A stretch of 64,000 nucleotides of DNA from Saccharomonospora sp. CUA-673. GTDB taxonomy: Bacteria > Actinomycetota > Actinomycetes > Mycobacteriales > Pseudonocardiaceae. The stretch is from NCBI RefSeq assembly GCF_001942305.1, contig NZ_MKKE01000033.1, positions 1 through 64,000 on the forward strand, read 5' to 3'. A program made the translations under genes and the position numbers. Every line of letters starts with the position of its first letter. Positions within the stretch are counted from its first letter, which is position 1. The notes under the pieces are model-generated. The model had not been told where the DNA came from and ran no database searches. It worked only from the letters and a program-made list of their open reading frames with translations. Positions 37,495 through 46,580 of this stretch are shown one piece after another.

Positions 37495-38256
37495 TCAGGG
37501 CTCGATGCCCTCGGCGGCCGCGGCCGCCGCACCGACGATCCCGGCGTTGTTCTGCAACGACGCCGCCACGACCGGTGTCCGATTCGTCAGCAGAGGTACC
37601 CATTTGTGTGCTTTCTTGCTCACGCCGCCCCCGACGATGAACAGATCGGGCCAGATCAGGTTCTCCAACACGGTCAGGTAACGATCGACGCGGACCGCCC
37701 ACTGCTCGTACGAGAGCTCCTCGCGTTCCTTGGCAGAGGCTGCCGCCCGTGTCTCGGCGTCGTGGCCGTCGACCTCGATGTGCCCGAACTCGGTGTTGGG
37801 TGTGAGCTTGCCGTCGTCGAACAGCGCGCTGCCGATCCCGGTGCCGAAGGTCAGCAGCGCCGTGACGCCCTGCCGGGCCGCGGGGTCGCCGAAGCGCATC
37901 TCCGCCATGCCCGCGGCGTCGGCGTCGTTGAGCATGGCGACGTCCTCGCGGGAGCGGCCGAGCCGCTTGGCGAACAGCGCATCGGCGTCCGTGCCGATCC
38001 AGCTGGGATCGATGTTGGCCGCGGTCTGCGCGATGCCCTTCTTGACCACGGCCGGCAACGTCACACCGAGCGGACCGTCCCACTCGAAGTGCTCGACGAT
38101 CTCGGCCACGACGTCGGCCACGGCCTCGGGGGTCGCCGGATGCGGCGTCTCGATGCGCAGCCGGTCGCCGATGAACTCACCCGTGTCGAGGTCGACGAGC
38201 GCACCCTTGATCCCGGTGCCACCGACATCGATGCCGAACCCCCGCGTCGCCGTCAT
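37495..38256 (-). CDS. ppgK: Polyphosphate glucokinase
   Basis: A 253-residue ROK-fold kinase that phosphorylates glucose with polyphosphate or [20 protein letters not shown] is the phosphate-binding N-terminus, [13 protein letters not shown] the catalytic Asp region, [17 protein letters not shown] the second phosphate loop and EFGHIEVDG a family signature. It matches Rv2702 and keeps the same place next to sigA (Rv2703) and suhB (Rv2701c). Confidence 0.9.
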   Translation of the reverse strand: MTATRGFGIDVGGTGIKGALVDLDTGEFIGDRLRIETPHPATPEAVADVVAEIVEHFEWDGPLGVTLPAVVKKGIAQTAANIDPSWIGTDADALFAKRLGRSREDVAMLNDADAAGMAEMRFGDPAARQGVTALLTFGTGIGSALFDDGKLTPNTEFGHIEVDGHDAETRAAASAKEREELSYEQWAVRVDRYLTVLENLIWPDLFIVGGGVSKKAHKWVPLLTNRTPVVAASLQNNAGIVGAAAAAAEGIEP

Positions 38257-38331
38257 CGGCGTCGCCCCTTCCTGTTCGATTCAGATTCCTGGCCGGAGAC
38301 TGTAGCGGGAGACCGCAGGCCGGTGTGTTCC

Positions 38332-38337
38332 TATAGG
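38332..38337 (+). promoter_or_regulatory. -10 element for a leaderless suhB transcript
   Basis: TATAGG ends five bases before the GTG at 38342, the spacing expected when transcription begins at the start codon. There is no ribosome site. The -35 is not clear. Confidence 0.5.
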
Positions 38338-38341
38338 CGGT

Positions 38342-39190
38342 GTGAACGCTGCTGAACAGACGAACGCCGGATCCGCCCTCCCGTATGCCGCCCTGCTGGA
38401 GGTGGCCGAGAAGGTCGCGGTCGAGGCGGCCGAGTTCGTCGCCGCCGAACGCACCAAGATGCTCGACGGGACCGCCGTGGACGTGCAGTCCAAGAGTCAC
38501 CGCACGGACGTCGTCACCGCGGTGGACGTGGCCTCCGAGCAGCTCGTGCGGGACCGGCTCGCGCAGCTGCGTCCCGGCGATGCCGTGCTGGGCGAGGAGG
38601 CCGGCGGCGAGGCCGGCACCGGCGCCGACGCGGTCACCTGGGTCGTCGACCCGATCGACGGCACCGTGAACTTCCTCTACGGGGCGCCGCACTTCGCGGT
38701 GTCGCTGGCCGCGCAGATCGACGGTGAGTCGGTCGCGGGCGTGGTCGTCGAGCCGGTGAGTCGGCGGCGCTGGACGGCCGTGCGCGGCGGCGGGGCGTGG
38801 CTGGACGGGCGCCGGCTGGCCGTGTCGGAGCCGAGCGGGCTCGACATGACGTTGCTGGGTACCGGGTTCGCCTACCTGCCCGAGCGCAGGCGCCGGCAGG
38901 CGGCGATGGTGTCGGGGCTGGCCGGCCACGTGCGCGACATCCGCTGCGCCGGCGCCGCCTCGCTCGATCTGTGCCACGTGGGCGCGGGCTGGACCGATGC
39001 CTTCGTCGAGCACGGTCTGTCGCGTTGGGATTGGGCCGCGGGTGCGCTCGTGGCGCGGGAGGCCGGCGCGGTGGTGTCGGTACCCGGCGAGGATCCGGAA
39101 CTGGGCGAGGACGGCACGTTCGCCGCTGCCCCGTCGATCGCCGACGAGCTGCGCGCGATGGTGCTGGAGCTCGGGGTGCGCGACATCTGA
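38342..39190 (+). CDS. suhB: Inositol monophosphatase family protein SuhB
   Basis: A 282-residue Mg2+-dependent phosphatase. The metal-binding motifs are GEEAGGE, VVDPIDGTVNFLYGAPHF and WDWAAGALVAREAG. By synteny it corresponds to SuhB (Rv2701c), which acts on inositol 1-phosphate in the route to phosphatidylinositol and mycothiol, although related enzymes hydrolyse other phosphates. It is divergent from ppgK, as in Mycobacterium. Confidence 0.88.
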   Translation: MNAAEQTNAGSALPYAALLEVAEKVAVEAAEFVAAERTKMLDGTAVDVQSKSHRTDVVTAVDVASEQLVRDRLAQLRPGDAVLGEEAGGEAGTGADAVTWVVDPIDGTVNFLYGAPHFAVSLAAQIDGESVAGVVVEPVSRRRWTAVRGGGAWLDGRRLAVSEPSGLDMTLLGTGFAYLPERRRRQAAMVSGLAGHVRDIRCAGAASLDLCHVGAGWTDAFVEHGLSRWDWAAGALVAREAGAVVSVPGEDPELGEDGTFAAAPSIADELRAMVLELGVRDI

Positions 39191-39306
39191 GCCGGCCGAG
39201 CCGGGCCGCCCGAGCAGTCGTCCGGGGACACTGTGTCGCCTCCCGCTGTGTCGCCTCGAGTCGGCGCCTCGGGCTCGGTGCTTCGGGCTCGGTGCTTCGG
39301 GCCGGT

Positions 39307-40005
39307 TCAGCAGTGTTCGGCGACGGTCTTGTCGAGCAGTTCCTGGTCGATGAGGGAGCTGCCGCCGTTGGCCTGCGCGCCCTCGCCGCCCGCGGACTGC
39401 TCGCTGCCGCCCTCGGCGCTCTGATCCGGCTTCTTGAGCTGCTCGAGCACGTCGAGGGCCTCGCTGGTGGGGCGGACGTCGTTGAAGCCGGTGCCGATGG
39501 CGAGGTCGACGGTGGCGTCCTGGCGGCCGTCCTCGACCAGTTGCAGGCACGGGTCGATGAGGCGGAGGGTGCGGGCCGCGGCCTCGCCGTTGGTGCCGTA
39601 GCGCACCTGCCCGTGGCAGACGGCCTCGCCCTTCGGGAACGCCTCGTCGTTGCCGGGGTCCTGGACCTGGGTGAAGCCGAGCTGCTCGAGCGCCATGCTC
39701 GTCATCCCCGCCTCGCCGCGCAGGCCGCTGGCGTTGAGCACCTGCACGTTCACGTGCTGCGGCGGGGCGGGCTGGGTGGTGGAGAGCGCGTCGTAGGGCT
39801 GCGGGTCGTAGGTCACGCCCTCGGGCGGCTGCGCGGACGGCGTGCAGCGCATCGCCTCTTCGAGGTCGACGGTGTTGGACACCGCGTTGATCCAGATCAC
39901 CGAGGCGGTGATGCCCAGCACCGCCACCACGATGAGCGCGGGCAGGGGCTTGTGCTTCCGGTACGGCCTCACACGGCTTCTCCGAAAGCCACCGGTCCCC
40001 GACAC
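39307..40005 (-). CDS. cei: Cell-envelope integrity protein Cei (LytR C-terminal domain)
   Basis: A 232-residue membrane-anchored protein with one N-terminal helix (LPALIVVAVLGITASVIWINAV) after RSRVRPYRKHKPLP, and a LytR_C domain outside (HVNVQVLNASGLRGEAGMTSMALEQLGF, GEAVCHGQVRYGTNGEAAARTLRL). It matches Rv2700, required for normal envelope permeability and virulence of M. tuberculosis. The C-terminus is Ser/Gly/Glu-rich. GTG 40005 or 40008 is the start. It lies between suhB and the DUF4193 gene, the conserved order. Confidence 0.85.
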   Translation of the reverse strand: MSGTGGFRRSRVRPYRKHKPLPALIVVAVLGITASVIWINAVSNTVDLEEAMRCTPSAQPPEGVTYDPQPYDALSTTQPAPPQHVNVQVLNASGLRGEAGMTSMALEQLGFTQVQDPGNDEAFPKGEAVCHGQVRYGTNGEAAARTLRLIDPCLQLVEDGRQDATVDLAIGTGFNDVRPTSEALDVLEQLKKPDQSAEGGSEQSAGGEGAQANGGSSLIDQELLDKTVAEHC

Positions 40006-40038
40006 CACTGCGCCGTCCCTTCGTCGATCCCCGCCCAA

Positions 40039-40639
40039 CTACCGTCATTGTCGCCGCTGAGCAGCCTAGGCGTTACAGCGGCGGCACCTGTCGCGACCCG
40101 CCGTGTCCGGCGTCGGATCGCGGGGTGCCGGTCGATGCCATGGGTGGCACTGCGGCCTCATGTCACCACGCCGGCTGTGGCATGGAGATGAACCCTGACA
40201 CGTGGTGTGACGCGTAACCCCCCGATCGTGTGACACGAAGAGGGTCGTCTTTCCGGTTGTTCGTGCTTACCGTCACGTTCGCCGGCCGGGTGCCAGCGGT
40301 GCGCTCGTGACGGGGTGCCGATCGTCGCCGGTCGGTGCGTTGATCCGGCGGATATTGGGGTAACCCGACGCGGCCGATGTCAAATGCCCCGCCCGAGTGA
40401 CATGGGGCGTGGCGGGGGTGACCTGGTTCGGCGTCGGGTACGCCGTGGGCTACCCTCTCCGGGCTCCCGGGCAGTGGAGCCGAGTGACGATCTGGCAACA
40501 GAGACGAGACGACACTCACTTTTTTCCCGGGCACAAACACAGGCGCTGGGACGTTGACCGGCGGAAGCGGGGATTTACCGGAAGGGCCATTCCGGTGTCC
40601 ACGTATCGAGAGAAATGCTGATCGCAGGGGTGAAGGACA
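40039..40639. other. Long intergenic region upstream of the DUF4193 gene
   Basis: About 600 bases with no coding sequence. It must hold the cei promoter (minus) and the DUF4193 promoter (plus). GTGTGAC-type boxes occur near 40203 and 40230. A long G/C-rich leader ends in a T run (CTTTTTTCC at about 40518) before the AGGGGTGAAGGACA ribosome site. I could not fold it into a known riboswitch or RNA class. Confidence 0.4.
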
Positions 40640-40948
40640 ATGGCGACCGACTACGACGCTCCGCGCCGCAGTGAGGCGGACGAGCTCGCCGAAGACTCGT
40701 TGGAGGAACTGAAGGCGCGGCGCAACGAGACCCAGTCCGGTGTCGTCGACGTCGACGAGGACGCGAGTGCCGAGAACTTCGAGCTTCCCGGTGCGGACCT
40801 CTCGGGACTGTCTGGCGAGGACCTGACCGTCAAGGTTGTTCCGAAGCAGGCGGACGAGTTCACGTGTTCCGTGTGCTTCCTGGTGCACCACCGCAGCAGG
40901 CTCGCCGACGAGGCGGGTTCGCAGCTGATCTGTCGCGACTGCGCGTGA
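40640..40948 (+). CDS. DUF4193 acidic zinc-ribbon protein
   Basis: A 102-residue protein, highly conserved in actinobacteria (Rv2699c). MATDYDAPRRSEADELAEDSLEELKARR opens it, an acidic middle follows, and the C-terminus FTCSVCFLVHHRSRLADEAGSQLICRDCA has two CxxC-type pairs that would bind zinc. Function is unknown. The ATG at 40640 is preceded by AAGGACA. Synteny with cei and DUF3093/dut supports the assignment. Confidence 0.92.
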   Translation: MATDYDAPRRSEADELAEDSLEELKARRNETQSGVVDVDEDASAENFELPGADLSGLSGEDLTVKVVPKQADEFTCSVCFLVHHRSRLADEAGSQLICRDCA

Positions 40949-41080
40949 CCCGACCACCCGTGCCGGCCCGACCGGGCCGGCCGGGCCGCGTGGTGAGGGG
41001 TGACGCGCGGCGGGAGACCGGCAGCAGCGAACAGGCGTCGGGCAGGCCGACACGGGGTGCCCGACGGGCTGACACGGAGA

Positions 41081-41131
41081 ACAACGGCGAGGGCCGGGTG
41101 ATGCACCGCATCACCCGGCCCTCGCCGTTGT
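41081..41131. terminator. Bidirectional terminator between DUF4193 and DUF3093
   Basis: Perfect 23-bp arms (41081-41103 and 41109-41131, core GGCGAGGGCCGGGTGATG) with a five-base loop, between convergent genes. Confidence 0.88.
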
Positions 41132-41150
41132 CGTGTCCGAGTGGGCTCGG

Positions 41151-41729
41151 TCAGCGGGGGTCGATGTCCACCTCGGCGGGGTCGGGGTCGACGACGTCGG
41201 CGGGCCTGCCCTCCCGGAGCAGCTCGGCCAGTTGCTCGGGGCGGCGCGTCGAGACGACCCAGTACGGCGTCGGGTCCTCGGGGTCGACGACCTCGATCCG
41301 CACGAGGGTGGGGATCCAGCCGCGGTTGACGACGAAGGCGGCCGGGTCCAGCTCGGGGCCGAGCGCCTTGCGCTTGCCCTCGGAGCCGACGACGTCGACC
41401 GCGCCGATGTAGCGCAGCGGCAGGTGCGCTGTGCCCACCCACAGCTCGGGGTCGGTACCGCCGGTGACGGCGATCCGCAACTTGCCCAGGCGGAGCATCA
41501 GCGCGACCGCGAGCGGCAGCAGGAGCACGTAGGGCAGCCAGGCGCGCACGCCCGGGTAGCCCATGTGGATCTCGGCCGCCAGCAGCGCCGCGCCGATCAG
41601 CGGCAGCGGCCAGCCCCACCACGCCATGTACAGCCGTTCGGCGAACCGGGTGGGTGCGGTGTTCGCCGCGGGCGTGTCCGTCTCGTCCGTTTGCGGTTCG
41701 GGGGACCGCGCGCCTGCACTCGTGCTCAC
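41151..41729 (-). CDS. DUF3093 membrane protein
   Basis: A 192-residue protein (Rv2698-like) with two transmembrane helices near residues 35-82 ([46 protein letters not shown]), followed by a PH-like cytoplasmic domain ([36 protein letters not shown]). GTG 41729 is the start. It is divergent from dut with a 24-bp gap, so the two promoters overlap. Function is unknown. Confidence 0.88.
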   Translation of the reverse strand: MSTSAGARSPEPQTDETDTPAANTAPTRFAERLYMAWWGWPLPLIGAALLAAEIHMGYPGVRAWLPYVLLLPLAVALMLRLGKLRIAVTGGTDPELWVGTAHLPLRYIGAVDVVGSEGKRKALGPELDPAAFVVNRGWIPTLVRIEVVDPEDPTPYWVVSTRRPEQLAELLREGRPADVVDPDPAEVDIDPR

Positions 41730-41753
41730 GGGTCCAGGGTAGTCTCGCCAGCC

Positions 41754-42217
41754 GTGTCCAGCGTTCAGGTCCTGCTTACCCGCATCGATCCCGAGGTCCC
41801 GGTGCCGTCGTACGCGCGGCCGGGAGACGCCGGAGCCGATCTCGTGACCGCCGAGGACGTGGTGCTCGCGCCGGGGCAGCGGGCCGTGGTCGGGACGGGC
41901 GTGGCGATCGCCCTGCCCCCGGGGTACGCGGGTTTCGTGCATCCCCGGTCGGGGCTGGCGGCCCGCGTCGGTCTGTCGATCGTCAACACGCCGGGCACCA
42001 TCGACGCGGGTACCGCGGCGAGATCAAGGTGTGTCTGGTGAACCTGGACCCGGTGGCGCCGGTCGAGCTGGAGCGGGGGGACCGGATCGCTCAGCTGATC
42101 GTGCAGCAGGTCGCGCAGGCCGAGTTCGTGGAAGTGGCCGAGTTGGAGTCCACCGAACGCGGCGCGAGCGGCTACGGTTCCACAGGCGGGCACGCGACCC
42201 TGGGAACGGAGAACTAG
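41754..42217 (+). CDS. dut: dUTP diphosphatase, frameshifted
   Basis: Trimeric enzyme that hydrolyses dUTP to dUMP and keeps uracil out of DNA. Motif [10 protein letters not shown], motif [13 protein letters not shown] and the start of motif [12 protein letters not shown] lie in one frame. [14 protein letters not shown], motif IV RIAQLIV and motif [11 protein letters not shown] lie in the next. Adding one G to the GGG run at about 42008 (GCG GGG TAC CGC) joins them to give 154 residues, the normal length. Because the gene is essential or nearly so in actinobacteria, the break is probably a sequencing undercall. The stop TAG shares a base with the next GTG. Confidence 0.92.
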
Positions 42218-42885
42218 TGGGGATTTTCGGACGGAAGCGCCGTCGCGCGGAGGAAGCGGACGTCGAGGAGGACACGGCGGCCGCCGCGCTCGATGACGCC
42301 GACGACGAGATCGACGACGCCGACGACGACCGGGTCGACGGCGGCAGCGGACCGTACGACGAGGCCGACGCGCCCGACGACGGGCTCGCGCGGATGGACC
42401 TGGGGTCGGTGCGCGTGCCCGTGCCGGAGGGCTCCCAGGTGCAGGTCGAGATGGACCAGCAGAGCGGCAACGTGCGGGCCGTGCACATCGTGGTGCCGCA
42501 GGGCCAGGTCACCGTCAGCGCCTACGCGGCGCCGCGCTCGGGTGGCCAGTGGCGTTCGGTCAGCGAGGAGCTGGCCGAACAGCTGCGCTCCGACGGCGCG
42601 AAGGTGTCGCTGGGCCGCGGCGAGTGGGGCATGGAGCTCTCGGCCGTCGTCGGCGAGATGGCGTTGCGGTTCGTGGGCGTCGACGGCCCGCGGTGGATGC
42701 TGCGCGGCGTGATCGCCGGTCCGCAGACCCAGGCCTCCGCGGCTCCGGCAGCGCTGCGGGCCATCGTGCGCGGCACGATCGTCGCCCGCGGCGACGCGCC
42801 GATGCCGGTGCGCACCCCGCTTCCGGTCCGCCTGCCCGAACAGGTCGCCCAGCACATCGCCGACCAGCAGGCCGCGAAGGGCTGA
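42217..42885 (+). CDS. DUF3710 protein
   Basis: A 222-residue protein conserved next to dut (Rv2696c). A basic N-terminus ([10 protein letters not shown]) is followed by a very acidic stretch, then the conserved core DLGSVRVPVPEGSQVQVEM, VVPQGQVTVSAYAAPRSGGQW and MALRFVGVDGPRWMLRGVIAG, ending PMPVRTPLPVRLPEQVA. Function unknown. Its GTG overlaps the dut stop (TAGTG), indicating one transcript. Confidence 0.88.
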   Translation: MGIFGRKRRRAEEADVEEDTAAAALDDADDEIDDADDDRVDGGSGPYDEADAPDDGLARMDLGSVRVPVPEGSQVQVEMDQQSGNVRAVHIVVPQGQVTVSAYAAPRSGGQWRSVSEELAEQLRSDGAKVSLGRGEWGMELSAVVGEMALRFVGVDGPRWMLRGVIAGPQTQASAAPAALRAIVRGTIVARGDAPMPVRTPLPVRLPEQVAQHIADQQAAKG

Positions 42886-42909
42886 CGGCCGCGCCGACGC
42901 CGCGCGGGC

Positions 42910-43692
42910 TCAGCGCGACCGGTGGTCGGCGGCGGCGCGCCAGGCGGCCGCCGCGGCGCGGCCGGCGAGGGCCGGATCGGCGCCGAACGCGGCCAACGTC
43001 GTCTCGTGCACGCGGGCGTGGGGGAGCGCCTCGGCCCACGCGCGGGCCACCGACACCGGATGCACCGGATCGTCGACGCAGGCCACGATCCCGACCGGCA
43101 CGCGGCATCCGCGCAACTGCTCGAGCGTGGGCGCGGCATGTCCCGCGGCGGTGCGCAGACCGGCGGCGAGGCCGTCGCCGTGACGGCGCCACGCCCGGGA
43201 CAGCTCGTCGGCGAGCCAGGCCGGCACGCCGTCGGTGGACAGCCGCAGGGCCTCCTCGAGCCCGTGGCGTTCGATCAGGTCCGCGGACGCCCGCGCGGCG
43301 GTCGCCGCGGGAGCCGCGCCGGCGGGTCCGCCTGGGTGGTCGTCGGGGGAGGCGTTCCACGCGGGCAGCACGGCGAGGACCCCGGCACAGCGCTCGGCGT
43401 TGCGCAGCGCCCATTCGGCGGCGACGTGCGCACCCAACGACACGCCGCCGACCAGGAGCGGCGCGGCGGTGCGCGACGCCGCGGTGTCCAGCGCGGTCAG
43501 CAGCTCGCGCACCAACGCCGAACCGGATGCCGGGCGCGGGGCGTGCAGCACGCCGTCGAGCTCGGCGACCGCGGGGCCGAACACGCGGCGGGCGAAGACC
43601 TCGTCCGAGCCCGTGCCGGGCAGGACGACGACGTGCGGGCCGGAGACATGGGGGCCTGGCGTGGTGGAGGACGGAACGGGCACGCGGATCAT
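42910..43692 (-). CDS. Alpha/beta hydrolase
   Basis: A 260-residue protein occupying the place of Rv2695. The N-terminus MIRVPVPSSTTPGPHVSGPHVVVLPGTGSDEVF has the oxyanion-type strand, PLLVGGVSLGAHVAAEWAL holds the nucleophile elbow GVSLG, and the late acid and His are probably in VACVDDPVHPVS. ATG 43692 is preferred to 43728. Substrate unknown. Confidence 0.78.
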   Translation of the reverse strand: MIRVPVPSSTTPGPHVSGPHVVVLPGTGSDEVFARRVFGPAVAELDGVLHAPRPASGSALVRELLTALDTAASRTAAPLLVGGVSLGAHVAAEWALRNAERCAGVLAVLPAWNASPDDHPGGPAGAAPAATAARASADLIERHGLEEALRLSTDGVPAWLADELSRAWRRHGDGLAAGLRTAAGHAAPTLEQLRGCRVPVGIVACVDDPVHPVSVARAWAEALPHARVHETTLAAFGADPALAGRAAAAAWRAAADHRSR

Positions 43693-43851
43693 CTTCCCGG
43701 CCGGCTGGCGGCGACCACGATCGGGCATAACGCAGGTCACGTTGCGATAAACCACCTCCGTCGGATTTCCTGGGCCTGCACGGGAGATACGCTTGAAGCA
43801 CGGGCCGTGAAACACAGTCGGGGGCCCTCGGACAGCACAGGAGCAGGCGCT

Positions 43852-44229
43852 ATGCCCGCCAAAGAGGGCGGCTACTTCAGCCGGTTGGTCAAGAAGCTCA
43901 CCAGCGATGTCGACACACTCGACGCCGACGATCTCTCCGAGAAATCCGAGGCCAGCGGCGCCCAGCGGGCGTGCGACTGCCGGTGCGGGGAAGAGGCGAC
44001 CGTCGTCGGACGGCTCCGCAGCGTCGAGATGTGCCCCGCCAACGAGGCCGCCACGTTGGAGGCCGAGCTGTTCGACGGCACCGACGAGGTGACGCTCGTG
44101 TGGCTCGGACGCAGGCGGATTCCGGGTATCGAACCCGGCCGGACGATCAAAGCCCGCGGCCGCATGGCCGAGCGGGATGGCCGTAAGGTGCTGTACAACC
44201 CGTACTACGAGCTGCTGCAGCCGACGTAG
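43852..44229 (+). CDS. OB-fold nucleic acid-binding protein (Rv2694c-like)
   Basis: A 125-residue protein with N-terminal helix YFSRLVKKLTSDVDTLDADDL and an OB fold: ATVVGRLRSVEMCPANEAATLEAELFDGTDEVTLVWLGRRRIPGIEPGRTIKARGRMAERDGRKVLYNPYYELL. Similar folds bind ssDNA or RNA, as in the tRNA anticodon and RecG families. The ATG follows AGGAG. It is 42 bases upstream of the DUF3159 gene and probably co-transcribed. Confidence 0.88.
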   Translation: MPAKEGGYFSRLVKKLTSDVDTLDADDLSEKSEASGAQRACDCRCGEEATVVGRLRSVEMCPANEAATLEAELFDGTDEVTLVWLGRRRIPGIEPGRTIKARGRMAERDGRKVLYNPYYELLQPT

Positions 44230-44271
44230 GACGTTCGCAGACCTTTCGCACCCGATCCGGAGAGTTCCCGC

Positions 44272-45077
44272 GTGACTGAGCCCGACCGCCCGTCCGACCG
44301 CATCGGCGCCCCCGGCGAGTCCGAAACCTCCGAGTCGGGCGCAACACCGACCGGCACTGCACCGACCGGCACTGCATCGACCGACACGGCGCCGTCGGAC
44401 GAGAACCGGCAGCCGACGATGCTCGAGCAGATGGGCGGCGTGTCCGGACTGCTCTACTCCGGTGTCCCCGTGGTCGTGTTCGTCATCGCCAACACGATCT
44501 TCGGGCTCATGCCGGGCATCTGGATCGCCGTCGGCAGCGCCGTGGCGATCACCGTGGTGCGGATCGTGCGCAAGCAGCCGCTGCAGCCGGCGATCTCCGG
44601 TCTGCTCGGCGTCGGCATCGCCGCGTTCATCGCCTACCGCACAGGGGAGGCGCGTGGGTTCTTCCTGTTCGGCATCTGGACCTCGGTCGTCTACTTCGGC
44701 GTGCTGATGGTGTCGGTGCTGGTGCGCTGGCCGCTGGCCGGCGTGGTGTGGAACGCGCTCAACGGCACCGGCATGGACTGGCGCAAGGACAAGCCGTCCC
44801 TGCGCGGCTACGACATCGCCACCATCGCGCTGGCTCGGTGTTCGCCGCCCGGTTCGTCGTGCAGCGGTGGCTCTACGACGAGGACCAGACCGGCTGGCTC
44901 GCCTTCGCGAAGATCGCCATGGGCTATCCGCTGTGGGGCCTGGCGCTGCTCGTGGTCGTGTGGGCGGTGCGTCGTTCGGACGCGCGGCTCAAGGAGGTCC
45001 GTGCGGCCGCCGCGCGCAGCGACGCCGAGATCGAGGCCGAACTCCGCGCCAAGTACGACCGTCCCGCCGCAGGCTGA
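44272..45077 (+). CDS. DUF3159 membrane protein, frameshifted
   Basis: A protein of about 268 residues (Rv2693c-like) with six likely helices: PVVVFVIANTIFGLMPGIWIAV, QPAISGLLGVGIAAFIAYRTG, FFLFGIWTSVVYFGVLMVSVLV and, in a second frame, FAKIAMGYPLWGLALLVVVWAV. The frames part near 44834. Adding one G (CTG GGC TCG GTG TTC) gives GSVFAARFVVQRWLYDED and continues to the stop at 45077. An acidic N-terminal tail carries a TGTAPTGTAS repeat. Function unknown. Confidence 0.82.
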
Positions 45078-45114
45078 ACCGGGCCCGCGGCGTACTCCGG
45101 GGCCCGGGCAGCCG

Positions 45115-45780
45115 CTAGCGGCGTTCCTCGCGGCCGAGCGCCGCGCGCAGCTCCGGTTCGACGTCGGTGGAGGCCACGAACAACAGCTCGTCGCCGCCCT
45201 CCACCGGGTCGTCCGGCTGGGGCACGATCACGCGCTCGCCGCGCAGGATCGCCACGAGCGCGGCGTCCTTCGGCAGGTGCAACTGCTGCACCGGCGTGCC
45301 GGCCAGCGGCGTCTCGTCGGGCAGGGTCAGCTCGACGAGATTCGACTGGCTCTTACGGAACGTCATCAGGCGCACCAGGTCGCCGACGTTGACCGCCTCC
45401 TCGACCATCGCGGCGAGCATCCGCGGCGTCGAGACGGCCACGTCGACACCCCAGCTGTCGTTGAACAGCCACTCGTTGGCCGGGTTGTTCACCCGCGCCA
45501 CCACGCGTTGCACGGCGAACTCGGTCTTGGCCAGCAACGCGATGACGAGGTTGGCCTTGTCGTCGCCGGTCGCGGCGATGAGACGTCGCAGCGTTCGATG
45601 CCGGAGCTCCAGCGTCGACATCTCGCAGGCGTCGCCGAGAACCCACTCGGCCTCCTCGACGACCTCCGGGGTGAACTGGTGCGACAGCCGTTCGATGAGC
45701 AGCACGGCGTGCCCGGAGTCGATGAGCTCGGCGGCGATGGAACGGCCCACCGCGCCGGCACCGGCGATCGCGACGCGCAT
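45115..45780 (-). CDS. TrkA-type potassium uptake regulatory protein (CeoB/CeoC)
   Basis: A 221-residue peripheral membrane protein with an RCK_N domain starting VAIAGAGAVGRSIAAELIDSGHAVLLIE, a Rossmann nucleotide-binding fold that senses NAD(H) or ATP, and an RCK_C domain (NLVELTLPDETPLAGTPVQQLHLPKDAALVAILRG). It gates potassium transporters. It is directly preceded on the same strand by a second TrkA gene, the conserved pair Rv2691/Rv2692. Confidence 0.88.
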   Translation of the reverse strand: MRVAIAGAGAVGRSIAAELIDSGHAVLLIERLSHQFTPEVVEEAEWVLGDACEMSTLELRHRTLRRLIAATGDDKANLVIALLAKTEFAVQRVVARVNNPANEWLFNDSWGVDVAVSTPRMLAAMVEEAVNVGDLVRLMTFRKSQSNLVELTLPDETPLAGTPVQQLHLPKDAALVAILRGERVIVPQPDDPVEGGDELLFVASTDVEPELRAALGREERR

Positions 45781-46446
45781 CTAGTCGTCCTCCTCGGGCG
45801 GGCGGGCGGCCACGGCCGTGACCTCGCTGACCGTGCCGGAATGGGCGGCGACGTACACCTCGTCGCCTGCCTGCAGGATCGTCTTGGCGTCGGGCAGAAC
45901 GCCCGTGCCGAACCGCATCACGAACGACACCCGCACCCCGGCGGCGCGTTCGATCTGGCGCACCGTGCGGCCGATCCAGTCCTCGTGCAGCGGCAACGGC
46001 AGCAATGCCACCGTGCCCGTCGGATCGCGCCACGACGCGGCCACCGTGTCGGGCAGCAGGGTGCGCAGGAACCGGTCGGTCGTCCACGGCACAGTGGCGA
46101 TCGTGGGGATGCCGAGCCGTTCGTACACGGCGGCGCGCTTGTGGTCGTAGATGCGCGCCACGACGTGTTCGACGTCGAACAGCTCCCTGGCCACGCGCGC
46201 GGAGATGATGTTGGAGTTGTCGCCGCTGGACACGGCCGCGAACGCACCGGCCCGTTCGATGCCGGCCTCCTCGAGGACGTGCCGGTCGAAGCCCATGCCG
46301 ACGACCTGCTGACCGTGGAAGTCGCTGCCGAGCCTGCGGAACGACTCCTGGTCGCGGTCGACCACGGCGACGTCGTGGCCGAGCCGCTCGAGGGCGGTGG
46401 CCAGCGACGCACCCACGCGGCCACAGCCCATGATCACCACGTGCAC
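45781..46446 (-). CDS. TrkA-type potassium uptake regulatory protein, second copy
   Basis: A 221-residue paralogue with VVIMGCGRVGASLATALERLGHDVAVVDRD, SSGDNSNIISARVARELFDVEHVVARIYD and a C-terminal RCK domain. It starts at GTG 46446 and ends exactly one base before the ATG-end of the following trkA gene, so the two are one transcript. The pair probably acts as a heteromer on an unlinked potassium transporter or the adjacent permease. Confidence 0.88.
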   Translation of the reverse strand: MHVVIMGCGRVGASLATALERLGHDVAVVDRDQESFRRLGSDFHGQQVVGMGFDRHVLEEAGIERAGAFAAVSSGDNSNIISARVARELFDVEHVVARIYDHKRAAVYERLGIPTIATVPWTTDRFLRTLLPDTVAASWRDPTGTVALLPLPLHEDWIGRTVRQIERAAGVRVSFVMRFGTGVLPDAKTILQAGDEVYVAAHSGTVSEVTAVAARPPEEDD

Positions 46447-46565
46447 GGTGCCCGATGCCTCCTCGTGTGTGCCCGGTTCGCGCCCGGTCTGTGCCCAGTC
46501 TGTGTCCTGCTGACCGGTGTCGGCTTGCCGTCGACCGGCGACTGCGCAGAACCTACCTGGTCGGC

Positions 46566-46571
46566 TATTAC
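46566..46571 (+). promoter_or_regulatory. Candidate -10 element upstream of the APC transporter
   Basis: TATTAC lies ten bases before GTG 46581 with no ribosome site, consistent with a leaderless or near-leaderless transcript. Confidence 0.4.
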
Positions 46572-46580
46572 CCTTCTCGG

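Noticed and set aside
40039..40639. c-di-AMP (ydaO-type) riboswitch or 6C RNA
   Set aside because: A CCCCCC run and G-rich segments are present, but I could not identify the conserved core or paired stems of either class.
41990..42030. Programmed ribosomal frameshift in dut
   Set aside because: There is no slippery heptamer or downstream pseudoknot that I can see, and seven other genes show the same type of loss of one or two bases.
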